This document shows positions 55,274 to 64,000 of a stretch of 64,000 nt of DNA, in pieces; the first letter of the stretch is position 1; each line of letters begins with the position of its first letter. The translations under genes were made by a program, and so were the position numbers. This DNA is from Bosea sp. OAE506. Lineage in GTDB: Bacteria > Pseudomonadota > Alphaproteobacteria > Rhizobiales > Beijerinckiaceae. The notes under the pieces are model-generated. The model had not been told where the DNA came from, made no database searches, and worked only from the letters and a program-made list of their open reading frames with translations. The DNA lies in NCBI RefSeq assembly GCF_040546595.1, contig NZ_JBEPOB010000001.1, forward strand, positions 4,341,001 to 4,405,000. Direction: 5' to 3'.

Positions 55274-56167
55274 TCAGCCCCGCTGCGTCAGAAAGGTCTC
55301 GATCTCCTCACGCCGCGGCGTACCGGCCCGCCCGCCGAAGCGGGTGCATTTGATCGCCGCTGCCGCCGAGGCGAAGCGGATCGCCGATCGCTCGCTTTGC
55401 CCCTCCGCCAGCGCGAGCGCGAAGGCGCCGTGCCAGACATCGCCGGCGCCGAGCGTGTCGACGGCCTCGACCGCGAAGGCGGGCAGATGAGCGACCGTGC
55501 CGTCCTCGACGAAGAGCACGCCGTCCCGTCCGAGCGTGACCGCCAGCCAGGTCGACCCGTCGCGTGCGATCCGGGCGAGACCGGCGCGCGGGTCCTCCTC
55601 GCCGGAGAGTTCCGCCAGGGCCTGGGCGCTGAAGGCGACATGGCTTGCGGTCGCGACCAGATCGGGATGGGGTGGCTTGCGGTCGCCGTCGAGCACACCG
55701 GGCACGCCGGCGGCGCGTGCGAGCCGCAACGCCGCGAGCGCGCCCTCGCCCCAGCGCGTGTCGGCGAGCACGGCCCGCGCCCCCTCCGGCAAGGCGTTCG
55801 GGAGCCAGTCCGTGTCCTCCGGCATCTCCGGATCAGAGTAGGAGATCACCATGCGCTCGCCTTGGGCATCGACCAGGATGGCCGAGACCGGCGAGCGCAG
55901 GCCGGGCACGCGGCGGGCAAAGCCGGTTTCCACGCCCTCGCGCGCGAGATCGGCGACGATCTGGTCGCCGGTCAGGTCGTCGGCGAGACGCGTCGCCAGC
56001 CAGCACCGGCCGCCGAGCCTGGCGATGGCCACCGAAGCATTGCCGGCGCAGCCACCACCGACGACCGCGAGACCCTTCGAGCGGTATTTTTCACCGCGCG
56101 TAGGAAGGGTCTCGACGCTGTAGACATAGTCCAGCGTCGAGATGCCGAGACAGAAGACGCCGGTCAT
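55274..56167 (-). CDS. PfkB-family sugar kinase
   Basis: A 297-residue ribokinase-like kinase. GEKYRSKGLAVVGGGCAGNASVAIARLG is the N-terminal substrate loop, and VEAVDTLGAGDVWHGAFALALAEGQ the C-terminal motif with the catalytic Asp (DTLGAGD). VSAILVDAQGERMVISYSDPEMPEDTDWL is close to sulfofructose-kinase-like members. The sugar is uncertain. It lies upstream of ureD by more than 120 bases and is probably unrelated to urease. Confidence 0.85.
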   Translation of the reverse strand: MTGVFCLGISTLDYVYSVETLPTRGEKYRSKGLAVVGGGCAGNASVAIARLGGRCWLATRLADDLTGDQIVADLAREGVETGFARRVPGLRSPVSAILVDAQGERMVISYSDPEMPEDTDWLPNALPEGARAVLADTRWGEGALAALRLARAAGVPGVLDGDRKPPHPDLVATASHVAFSAQALAELSGEEDPRAGLARIARDGSTWLAVTLGRDGVLFVEDGTVAHLPAFAVEAVDTLGAGDVWHGAFALALAEGQSERSAIRFASAAAAIKCTRFGGRAGTPRREEIETFLTQRG

Positions 56168-56287
56168 CGCAGCGGGTCGCGGTCCGTCCGGGCAGCAATG
56201 CGACGCTCCCGTTCAACGCAAATGGGTCCTTCCGGATGCATCACCCCATCCCCTCACAGACGCGCACCAGTTGCCAGCATCCGGCGC

Positions 56288-56737
56288 CTACCAGACGCCG
56301 GTGTTCGGCATGCTCAGCCACGGCTCCGCCGGGGCCTTCGGGTCGCCCTTCTGGAGCAGTTCGATCGAGATATTGTCGGGCGAGCGGACGAAGGCCATGT
56401 TGCCGTCGCGCGGCGGGCGGTTGATGGTGACGCCGGCCTTCATCAGCTTGTCGCAGGTGGCGTAGATGTCATCGACCTCATAGGCGAGATGGCCGAAATT
56501 GCGGCCGCCCGTGTAGGTCTCGGGGTCCCAGTTATAGGTCAGCTCCAGCGTCGGACGACCGCGGCTACCCTGCTGGCGCACGGTCTCGACCTCGTCGGGC
56601 GCGGCCAGGAAGACCAGGGTGAAGCGGCCCTTCTCGTTTTCGATCCGGCGGGTTTCGACCAGGCCGAACTTGTTCACATAGAAATCCAGCGAGGCGTCGA
56701 GATCGGTCACGCGGACCATGGTGTGGAGATAGCGCAT
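56288..56737 (-). CDS. gloA: Glyoxalase I-like (VOC) protein
   Basis: A 149-residue lactoylglutathione lyase-like protein that would isomerise the methylglyoxal-glutathione adduct. [31 protein letters not shown] is the first beta-alpha-beta module with His6; [36 protein letters not shown] carries Glu and His metal ligands; ISIELLQ has the last Glu. All four metal ligands appear conserved. Start ATG at 56737. Confidence 0.9.
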   Translation of the reverse strand: MRYLHTMVRVTDLDASLDFYVNKFGLVETRRIENEKGRFTLVFLAAPDEVETVRQQGSRGRPTLELTYNWDPETYTGGRNFGHLAYEVDDIYATCDKLMKAGVTINRPPRDGNMAFVRSPDNISIELLQKGDPKAPAEPWLSMPNTGVW

Positions 56738-56889
56738 CGATTTGTCCGTTTCCTCTTCGGCCCGACGGTGGCGGCGGGCGCATCCTTGCGGCGTTCACCT
56801 GATGGTGTCGGGTTGATCCTACCGTTGAATCGGGCGAAAGCATCGCCGCTCGTGAACACAGTTCCAAGACGCAGCCGGCAGGACAGGCC

Positions 56890-58335
56890 ATGAGCTCAAC
56901 GCAAGACGGTCTGGAGGGCACGCCCGCCCGCGCCAGCGCCGCCCAGATGGCGCAGATCAAGCAGCGCGCCGCGATTCTCTCGGTGATGGCGACGCTGCTG
57001 CTCACCGGCGCCAAGATCGTCGGCGCGATCCTGTCGGGCTCGCTCGCCCTGCTGACGGACGCCCTCCAGGGCCTGATCGATGTCGGCTCGACCCTGTTCA
57101 CCTGGTTTGCCGTGCGCGTCTCGGACAAGCCGGCCGATGACGAGCACCATTACGGCCATGGCAAGGTCGAGGCGCTGGCCGCGCTGGTCGAGACCGCGAT
57201 CCTGTTCACGCTGGCGGGCGCGATCCTTTGGGAAGCCGGCAACCGGCTCTGGACGGGGCTGATCGAGACCGTCTCGGTGACGCCCATCGTCATCGGCATC
57301 ATGCTGCTCTCGATGGTGGTGGATGCGATCCGCTGGCGCTCGCTGACGAAAGTCGCGAAGGAGACCGGGAGCGAGGCGCTGGCGGCCGAAGCGACGCATT
57401 TCTCCGCTGATTTCGTCGGCTCCGCCCTCGTGCTCGCCGGTCTCGTCGGCGTCTGGTACGGCGTCGCCCGGGCCGACACGATCGCCGCCTTCGCAATCGC
57501 GGCCTTCACCGCGCTGTCGGCCTACCGGCTGGGGCGGCGGACCATCGACACCCTTCTCGACGCGGCGCCCAAGGGGGTGAGCGAGCGCCTGCGCGAGGGC
57601 GCCGAGAGCGTGCCCGGCGTGGTCGGCGTCAACTGGCTCAAGGTCCGCCCGACGGGCGGGCGCATCCATGGCGAGATCGGCATCACCGTCTCGCGCACGC
57701 TGCCGCTGGAGCGGGTGGCGGCGATCCGCGAGGCTCTGACCGCAGAGTTCGAGCGGATCGAACCCGGCGCCGCGATCGCAGTCACCACCGACCCGGTCCA
57801 GGTCGACGACGAGACCGCGCTGGAGCGCGTGCTGCTGATCGCGCTCAAGCTCAAGATCCCGGTACACCACGTCTCCGTGCACACGATCGGGCAGCGGCTC
57901 TCGGTCAGTCTGGACATGGAGGTCGAGGCGCGCCTGACGCTAGGCGAGGCCCATGAGATCGCGACGCGGCTTGAGGCGGCGATCCGGGACGAGTTCGGCG
58001 GCGAGACCGAGGTCGAAACCCATATCGAGCCGATGGAGACCGGTGCGCCGGCCGGCCATGACGCCGCCTGGGATACAGTCGAGGATATCGGCAAGGCACT
58101 GGCCACTGAAACCGCGACGCTGAAGGGGCCGATCCACGACATCCACAATGTCAGGGTCCGCCAGACGTTGAACGGCCTGGTGGTGAACTATCACTGCCGC
58201 GTCGATCCGGCGCTCGACGTCGCCGCGGTTCATGCTGCCGTCGACCAGATCGAGCGGGCCGTACGGATCGCGCGGCCGCAGGTCTGCCGCCTCGTCAGCC
58301 ATGCCGAACCCGCCATCGCCGGGCCCGCAAGCTAG
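56890..58335 (+). CDS. Cation diffusion facilitator with duplicated C-terminal domain
   Basis: A 481-residue CDF efflux protein. Six membrane helices occupy residues about 28-215: SGSLALLTDALQGLIDVGST (site in TM2), DEHHYGHGKVEALAALVET (HxxxHG-KxE loop) and THFSADFVGSALVLAG (TM5 with HxxxD). The cytoplasmic part is about 260 residues, twice the usual size, with two ferredoxin-like units (VPGVVGVNWLKVRPTGGRIHGEIGI and IHDIHNVRVRQTLNGLVVNYHCRV). Likely exports Fe(II), Zn or Mn. ATG at 56890. Confidence 0.9.
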   Translation: MSSTQDGLEGTPARASAAQMAQIKQRAAILSVMATLLLTGAKIVGAILSGSLALLTDALQGLIDVGSTLFTWFAVRVSDKPADDEHHYGHGKVEALAALVETAILFTLAGAILWEAGNRLWTGLIETVSVTPIVIGIMLLSMVVDAIRWRSLTKVAKETGSEALAAEATHFSADFVGSALVLAGLVGVWYGVARADTIAAFAIAAFTALSAYRLGRRTIDTLLDAAPKGVSERLREGAESVPGVVGVNWLKVRPTGGRIHGEIGITVSRTLPLERVAAIREALTAEFERIEPGAAIAVTTDPVQVDDETALERVLLIALKLKIPVHHVSVHTIGQRLSVSLDMEVEARLTLGEAHEIATRLEAAIRDEFGGETEVETHIEPMETGAPAGHDAAWDTVEDIGKALATETATLKGPIHDIHNVRVRQTLNGLVVNYHCRVDPALDVAAVHAAVDQIERAVRIARPQVCRLVSHAEPAIAGPAS

Positions 58336-58424
58336 GCGCAGGCACCCTCCGGCAGGCTTTCGGCCCAGCGACACGGGGCCGAGCTTTCGGCTCGCGGGCC
58401 GCCGGGCTACAGACCTTTCTACAT

Positions 58425-58440
58425 ATCCGGCGCGCCGGAT
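58425..58440. promoter_or_regulatory. 16-base palindrome upstream of pepN
   Basis: ATCCGGCGCGCCGGAT is a perfect palindrome 27 bases before the pepN ATG. It could be an operator or simply GC-rich chance structure. No known site matches. Confidence 0.3.
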
Positions 58441-58467
58441 GAACCGAAACGCAGATCCGAGTTCCCG

Positions 58468-61114
58468 ATGCGCCCCGACGACACGCCCCTGATCCGCCTC
58501 GAGGATTACCGCCCCAGCGACTGGCTGATCGACACGGTCGATCTCGACATCAGCCTGCACCCGACGAAGACGCGCATCCGCTCGCAGCTCGGGTTGCGGC
58601 CGAACCCCGCCGGGCGCCCTGGGGCCCCGCTCGTGCTCGACGGTGACGAGCTCAAGCTGGTGGCGCTGCGGCTCGACGGGCTGCTGATCGACGAGGCGGC
58701 CTACAGCGTCACCCCGCAGCAGCTGACGCTGCACGCCCCGCCGGCGCGGCGCTTCACGCTGATGATCGACACGGAGGTCGACCCCTCCGCGAACACCAAG
58801 CTGATGGGGCTCTACCTCTCCTCGCATGTCTATTGCACGCAGTGCGAGGCGGATGGATTCCGCCGGATCAGCTACTTCCTCGACCGGCCGGACGTGATGT
58901 CCGTCTACACGGTGCGGCTGGAGGCGAAGAAGCTGATCGCCCCCGTGCTGCTTTCCAACGGCAATCTCGTTGCATCGGGCGAGGTACCGGGCGGCGAGCG
59001 GCATTTCGCGGTCTGGCACGACCCCCATCCCAAGCCGGCCTATCTCTTCGCGCTGGTGGGCGGCGCGCTCGACCATGTCCGCCAGAGCTATGTGACCGCC
59101 GAGGGCCGCAGCGTCGAACTCGCCGTGTATGTCGAGCCCGGCAAGGCCGACCGCGCGGGATGGGCGATGGACAGCCTGGTGCGCTGCATGCGCTGGGACG
59201 AGCGCGTCTTCGGCCGCAACTACGATCTGGACGTGTTCAACGTCGTCGCCGTGTCGGATTTCAACATGGGCGCGATGGAGAACAAGGGCCTCAACATCTT
59301 CAACGACAAATACGTGCTGGCCGACCCGCAGACCGCGACCGACGGCGACTACGCTTCGATCGAGGCGATCATCGCGCATGAGTATTTTCACAACTGGACC
59401 GGCAACCGCATCACCTGCCGGGACTGGTTCCAGCTCTGCCTGAAGGAGGGCCTCACGGTCTTCCGCGACCAGGAGTTTTCGTCCGACGAGCGCTCCCCGC
59501 GCGGTGAAGCGTATCGCCGATGTGCGGACGCTGCGCACGACGCAGTTCTCCGAGGACGCCGGGCCGCTGGCGCATCCCGTGCGGCCGCGCGCCTACAAGG
59601 AAATCAATAACTTCTACACGCCGACGGTCTACGAGAAGGGCGCGGAGGTGATCCGCATGCTCAAGCTGCTGGTGGGCGAGGCCGCCTTCCGCGCCGGCAT
59701 GGACCTCTATTTCGCGCGCTGCGACGGCACGGCGGCGACCATCGAGGATTTTCTCGGCTGCTTCGCCGAGACCTCCGGCCACGACCTCACCCATTTTGCG
59801 CGCTGGTACGAGCAGGCGGGAACGCCGACGATCGTCGCTTCCGGCCGCTACGACGCGGCGGCGCGCAGCTACACGCTGGATCTGGCGCAGAAGACGGCTC
59901 CGACGCCAGGCCAGCCGGAGAAGCAGCCCGTCGTCCTCCCGGTCGCCCTCGGCCTCGTCGGACGCAGCGGCGACCTGCCCCTGACCACGGACTCGGAGGC
60001 CTATGCCGGCGACGGTTTGATCGTGCTCGACCGGCCCTCGCTCTCGGTGACCTTCACCGATGTGGGCGAGCCACCGATCCCCTCCCTGCTGCGCGGTTTC
60101 TCGGCGCCGGTGCGCCTCGAGCTCGACCTTGCCGACGCCGATCTGCTGCGGCTGTTCTCGGCCGACAGCGACCCGTTCAACCGCTGGCAGGCTTGGCAGA
60201 CGGTGGCGATGCGCGCGCTTGTCGAGGCCGGGCGCGACCCCGCCCAGATCGAGGCCCTGCGCGTCACGGGGCGGGACCTGGCTGATGGGCTGGGGGATTT
60301 CCTGCGTGACCAGGCGCCGTCCGACCCGGCTTTCGCAGCGCAGGTGCTGCGTCTGCCCGCGATGGGCGACGTTGCACGCGAGATCGGGCGCGACGTCGAT
60401 CCCGACGCCATCCAGGCCGCCCATCGCGCGCTCTCAACCGAGATTGGCCTTCGCCTCGGTTCGCAATTGTCGGATCTGCGGGAGAAGCTCGGCGTGTCGG
60501 CCCAGTACAGCCCCGATGCCGCTTCAGCCGGCCGTCGGGCGCTGCGCAACGAGACGCTTGGGCTGATCGCGCTAGCCTCCCCGCAGGAGGGCGCCCGCCT
60601 CGCCGAGGCGCAGTTCGCCAGCGGCGACAATCTGACCGACCGGCTCGCCGCGCTGGCAGCCATGACGCTCGTCCCGGGCGAGGCTCGCGAGGCGCTGATC
60701 GCCCGCTTCGCCAAGACCTACGCGGCCGAGCCGCTGGTCCTCGACAAGTGGCTTATGGCGCAGGCGCTGATCGCGGAGCCGACGACGCTCGACCGCGTCC
60801 GCGACCTGATGCAGCATCCGGCCTTCTCGCTGAGCAATCCGAACCGGGTCAGGGCGCTGATCGGCGGCTTTGCGGCCAACCTCACGCAGTTCAACCGCAC
60901 CGACGGCGCAGGCTACGCCTTCGTGGCCGAGACCGTGATTGCGCTCGACCGCAGCAACCCGCAGATGGCCTCCCGGCTGCTCGCCTCCTTCAAGAGCTGG
61001 CGCATGCTGGAGCCCGGCCGGAAAGCCCTGGCGCAGGCGAAGCTCGCCATGGTGGCCGAGACGCCGAACCTCTCGCGCGACGTCGCCGACATCGCCGAGC
61101 GGACGCTCGCGTGA
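58468..61114 (+). pseudogene. pepN: Aminopeptidase N (pepN) with single-base frameshift
   Basis: M1-family zinc aminopeptidase. Residues 1-345 read in one frame and include GAMENKGLNIFN and the zinc site HEYFHNWTGNR with Glu in LKEGLTVFRDQEFSSDERS. The rest continues in the next frame from 59502: AVKRIADVRTLRTTQFSEDAGPLAHPVRP, then the helical C-terminus to 61114. Four Cs at 59495-59498 should be three (CGC TCC CGC GCG GTG). Corrected length is about 881 residues, as in E. coli PepN. Without correction the first frame ends at 59610 with 35 false residues. Either an inactive gene or a homopolymer error. Confidence 0.88.
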
Positions 61115-61142
61115 AGGGGTTAACGGCCACCTGTCGAAAAGG

Positions 61143-61157
61143 TTAACGCTTCATTAC
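61143..61157. promoter_or_regulatory. Possible CtrA box upstream of the PAS histidine kinase
   Basis: TTAACGCTTCATTAC fits the CtrA consensus TTAA-N7-TTAA at seven of eight defined bases. It lies in the 213-base AT-richer gap after pepN and about 175 bases before the kinase start. GTTAA also occurs at 61120 and 61176. A single near-match is weak evidence. Confidence 0.35.
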
Positions 61158-61327
61158 GCGCACAAGATTCAATCGGTTAAACACCACAACCTGAAGGCGA
61201 AATCGGCGTTCCCGATTCAACTCAAGGCTAGACAAACCGACCCGCGCGGATTCAACTGAAAGTGATTCGCGGGGATGCGGCACGTCTCCCGATCTACTGT
61301 CGGTAAAGTATCCGAAGGGGGACGGGC

Positions 61328-63625
61328 ATGACGCGTGCCAACGCGGGCTGCGCAACTGTGCGCGCAGATTCGATTCTGGGTGTCGCACGATCGCTGACAC
61401 ACCCGCTGTATCAGCGCTTCGAAAGTCTCGAACCGACGATCCGGACCGTCATTCCCGGGCTGGTCGCGCTCTTCATCATCCTGCTGGCCACCGGCGCCGC
61501 GATCCAGACCACGGCCATGCGCGAGGACGCCCTCACGGACGCCGCCAGCGACATGGATCTGGTCTCGGCCCTGCTGGCCCGCGAACTCGACAACGCCTCG
61601 CAGCGCGGCCTCGCACCGGCCCTGGTGCTGTCCTCGCTCGCCACGCGCCATCTCGCCGCCCATGGCCGCATCGTCCATGTCAGCGCCGAGGACGGCCATG
61701 TCATCGCCAGCGAGCCGGCGATCGGCCAGACGCGGCGCACGCTGGTCGATTTCCTCGGCCCGACCCAGCCGCTCACCGCCTTCGGCGACCGCGCCGGCGT
61801 GATGCGCATCACCCTCCCGGACGGCGTCGAGGCAATCGCCACCGTGCGCAACCTGTCCGCCCCCCTCGGGCAGGTCGCAGTGCTCCACCCGGTGTCCCGC
61901 GTGCTGTCGATCTGGCAGCAGCGCCGCAGCGGGCTGGCCCTGCTCTTCGCCACCGCTGGCATCGTGCTGACCGCCATCACCATCGGCTTCATCGTGCAGT
62001 CCCGCCGGGCGCGTGCCGCCGACGAGGATTGCGACTGTATCCGGGAGCGCATCGACACCGCCCTCAACCGCGGCCATTGCGGGCTGTGGGACTGGGACCT
62101 CGCCCGCGGCCGGATCTATTGGTCGGATTCGATGTACGCCATGCTCGGCTATGCCCGCACCGGCCAGTACATGTCCTTCGGCGAGGTCAGCGGCTTCATC
62201 CATCATGACGATGTCGATCTCTACGCACTTGCGGACGCGATCAGCCGCGGCGAGGCCACCCATCTCGACCAGGAGTTCCGCGTCCGCGACAGCGCCGGCA
62301 ACTGGATCTGGCTGAAGGCGCGTGCCGAGCTCGTCACCGACCGCCGCACCAACGCCAAGCATCTCGTCGGCATCGTCGTCGACATCTCCGAGCAGCGGCG
62401 CATGGCCGAGCGCACGGCCACGGCCGATGCCCGCCTGCGCGACGCGGTCGAGGCCATTTCCGAGGCGTTCGTGCTGTGGGATGCCGAGAACCGGCTCGTG
62501 CTCTGCAACGCGAAATACCAGCAGCTCCACAAGCTGCCGCCCGAGCTCGCCGTCGCCGGCATCTGCCATGACGAGATCATGCGATCGAGCGCCCAGCCCA
62601 CGATCGACCAGGAGCCTCTGCGCTCGCTGCGCGGCACGGATGGCTCATCGTCCTACGAGGCGCGCCTGTCGGACGGCCGCTGGCTGCAGATCAACGGCCG
62701 GCGCACCAAGGATGGCGGCTCGGTCTCGGTCGGCACCGACATCACCAAGCTGAAGCAACAGGAAGAGCGGCTGACCCAGTCGGAGCATCAGCTCCTGATG
62801 CACGTCACCGACCTGAAGGCCTCGCGCCAGAAGCTCGAAATGCAGGCCCAGCAGCTCGCCGACATGGCCGAGCGCTATCTCGAGCAGAAAGCGGCGGCGG
62901 AGAGCGCCAACCGCGCCAAATCCGAATTCCTCGCCAATATGAGCCATGAGCTGCGCACGCCGCTGAACGCGATCATCGGTTTCTCCGAGATCATGGAGAA
63001 CGGCATCTTCGGGGCGCTCGGCGACAAATACGCGGATTATGTCAGCGACATCAGCTCAAGCGGCCGCTACCTGCTCGGCATCATCGAGGACATCCTCGAC
63101 ATGTCGCGACTGGAGTCGGGCAAGGTCCATCTGGAGAAGACCGACATCGTCGTCGGGCTCGTCGTCGACGAGGCGGTCCGCAAGGTCCAGGACGAAATCA
63201 ACCGCAAGGGGCTCCAGCTCACCGTCGAGGGGCCGCGCGACGCCCATCTCGAGGCCGACCCGCACGCGCTCTACCAGATCCTCGGCAACCTCCTCGACAA
63301 CGCCGTCAAGTTCACGCCCGACGAGGGGCAGGTCGCGGTCCGCATCCGCCCCGTGCCGGGCGCGCTCAACATCTTCGTCGAGGACAGCGGCATCGGCATC
63401 CCGCGCGAGAAGATCGACCGGATCGGCCGCCCCTTCGAGCAGGTCGAGGGCGACCTCACCCGCAGCTACAAGGGCTCGGGCCTCGGGCTCGCCATCGCCC
63501 GCTCCCTCACCGAGCTGCATGGCGGCTCGCTGCGGCTGCGCTCGGCGATCGGCGCCGGCACCATCGTCATGGTCCATCTGCCGCTCGACGGCGGCGCCGG
63601 CCGGGTCATGGCGAAGGCGGCCTGA
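61328..63625 (+). CDS. PAS-domain sensor histidine kinase, PleC-like
   Basis: A 765-residue membrane kinase. Two hydrophobic segments (about residues 42-62 and 200-222) flank a periplasmic sensor domain of about 135 residues. A PAS/PAC domain (WDWDLARGRIYWSDSMYAMLGY...WIWLKARAELVTD) and a second PAS (AISEAFVLWDAENRLVLCNAKYQQ) follow, then a coiled coil. The phosphoacceptor His near 540 is in MSHELRTPLNAIIGFSEIMENGIFG; the ATPase N, G1 (EDSGIGIP) and G2 (GSGLGLAI) boxes are intact. The order pepN - kinase - glnE is one I associate with PleC in Hyphomicrobiales. It should feed the DivK-CtrA pathway. Confidence 0.9.
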   Translation: MTRANAGCATVRADSILGVARSLTHPLYQRFESLEPTIRTVIPGLVALFIILLATGAAIQTTAMREDALTDAASDMDLVSALLARELDNASQRGLAPALVLSSLATRHLAAHGRIVHVSAEDGHVIASEPAIGQTRRTLVDFLGPTQPLTAFGDRAGVMRITLPDGVEAIATVRNLSAPLGQVAVLHPVSRVLSIWQQRRSGLALLFATAGIVLTAITIGFIVQSRRARAADEDCDCIRERIDTALNRGHCGLWDWDLARGRIYWSDSMYAMLGYARTGQYMSFGEVSGFIHHDDVDLYALADAISRGEATHLDQEFRVRDSAGNWIWLKARAELVTDRRTNAKHLVGIVVDISEQRRMAERTATADARLRDAVEAISEAFVLWDAENRLVLCNAKYQQLHKLPPELAVAGICHDEIMRSSAQPTIDQEPLRSLRGTDGSSSYEARLSDGRWLQINGRRTKDGGSVSVGTDITKLKQQEERLTQSEHQLLMHVTDLKASRQKLEMQAQQLADMAERYLEQKAAAESANRAKSEFLANMSHELRTPLNAIIGFSEIMENGIFGALGDKYADYVSDISSSGRYLLGIIEDILDMSRLESGKVHLEKTDIVVGLVVDEAVRKVQDEINRKGLQLTVEGPRDAHLEADPHALYQILGNLLDNAVKFTPDEGQVAVRIRPVPGALNIFVEDSGIGIPREKIDRIGRPFEQVEGDLTRSYKGSGLGLAIARSLTELHGGSLRLRSAIGAGTIVMVHLPLDGGAGRVMAKAA

Positions 63626-63637
63626 GCCACACCCACC

Positions 63638-64000
63638 TCAGCCCGAACGCGCGACGCCCAGCACACGGTTGAAGATGGCGCGCACCCCGGCGCGCACCTC
63701 GTCCAGCTCGGCCCGCAGGACCTTGGTGTCGGGGCGGCCCACCGATGTCGCGATGCGGGTCATCACCCGGGCGGGCACGGCCGCGGGATCGAACGCCTCC
63801 TCCACCGTGAAGCGCTGCCAGAGCTGAACATCGCCGATCAGCCGTGCGGCCTCCTCCAGCGCCGCGGCATCGGCCGCCGCCAGCACGCCCGCACCGCGTG
63901 CCGCCGCAAAGACCGAGATCGTGTCTCGGGCGAGCAGGCCCGGATGATCGGCCGCATGGGCCAGAACGAGATACTGCGCCAGGAAGTCGAGATCGGTCAG
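63638..64000 (-). CDS. glnE: Glutamine synthetase adenylyltransferase GlnE (3' end only)
   Basis: The window contains the last 120 or so residues, open to the right edge: LTDLDFLAQYLVLAHAADHPGLLARDT, then AARLIGDVQLWQRFTVEEAF and RIATSVGRPDTKVLRAELDEVRAGVRAIFNRVLG. These match the C-terminal adenylyl-transferase half of GlnE, including the conserved D-D-F-LAQYL segment. Its product adjusts glutamine synthetase activity to nitrogen status. It is convergent with the kinase gene (12-base gap). Confidence 0.9.
   Translation of the reverse strand: MTDLDFLAQYLVLAHAADHPGLLARDTISVFAAARGAGVLAAADAAALEEAARLIGDVQLWQRFTVEEAFDPAAVPARVMTRIATSVGRPDTKVLRAELDEVRAGVRAIFNRVLGVARSG

Overview
The window is a gene-dense, high-GC stretch of alphaproteobacterial chromosome. 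The gene content and protein style point to Hyphomicrobiales, most likely a Bosea-like organism: fused urease gamma/beta subunits, PleC/DivJ-type histidine kinases, the pepN - PAS kinase - glnE neighbourhood, and a NasT/NasS-controlled nitrate operon. I found no rRNA, tRNA, CRISPR array, prophage or insertion sequence. The genus is an inference from memory of such genomes, not a search result.

Layout. 1-4.5 kb: the 5' part of a DUF971 gene, moaA (molybdopterin synthesis), and three unrecognised genes in a row (two membrane proteins, one von Willebrand A-like protein). 4.5-13.9 kb: a soluble chemoreceptor carrying a PilZ domain, a sarcosine/N-methyltryptophan oxidase-like enzyme, two drug/metabolite exporters, a hydroxyacid dehydrogenase, a methionine aminopeptidase, and a polar amino acid ABC transporter lacking a local ATPase. 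14-19 kb: a spermidine synthase-like protein, an agmatinase-family enzyme, and two tandem TRAP-type binding proteins, each followed by an intrinsic terminator. 19-32 kb: housekeeping and small accessory genes: uracil-DNA glycosylase, two tandem secreted proteins of unknown function, GST, nuclease, histidine kinase, ddl, cobT/cobS, TauE, an SMP-30-like protein, an ArsR-SRPBCC pair, thioesterase and dusA. 32-34 kb: topoisomerase IB and an isolated phnM-like gene.

34-46.6 kb is a complete nitrate assimilation locus, transcribed leftwards: nasT, nasS, then nrtA, an FAD oxidoreductase, nasA, nrtB, nrtD, nirA and an Fe-S/flavin reductase. Nitrate is imported by NrtABD, reduced to nitrite by NasA with electrons from the FAD protein, and reduced to ammonium by the siroheme protein NirA, for which the last gene is a plausible electron donor. 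The 307-base gap before nrtA holds what looks like a whole control region: a sigma-54 promoter, two hairpins with ANTAR-type hexaloops, and an intrinsic terminator whose 5' arm overlaps the second hairpin. This is the clearest regulatory structure in the window.

46.6-55.2 kb is a urease locus (ureD, acidic ORF, ureAB, ureC; then ureE, ureF, a DUF3995 gene, ureG, ureJ/hupE), interrupted between ureC and ureE by three unrelated genes. With the agmatinase-family gene at 15 kb and glnE at the right edge, nitrogen acquisition is the main theme. 55-64 kb: a PfkB kinase, a glyoxalase-like protein, a cation efflux protein, an aminopeptidase N gene broken by one extra C, a PAS histidine kinase, and the 3' end of glnE. 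A second single-base frameshift, also in a C run, breaks a small monooxygenase gene at 50.0 kb, so homopolymer sequencing error must be considered for both.
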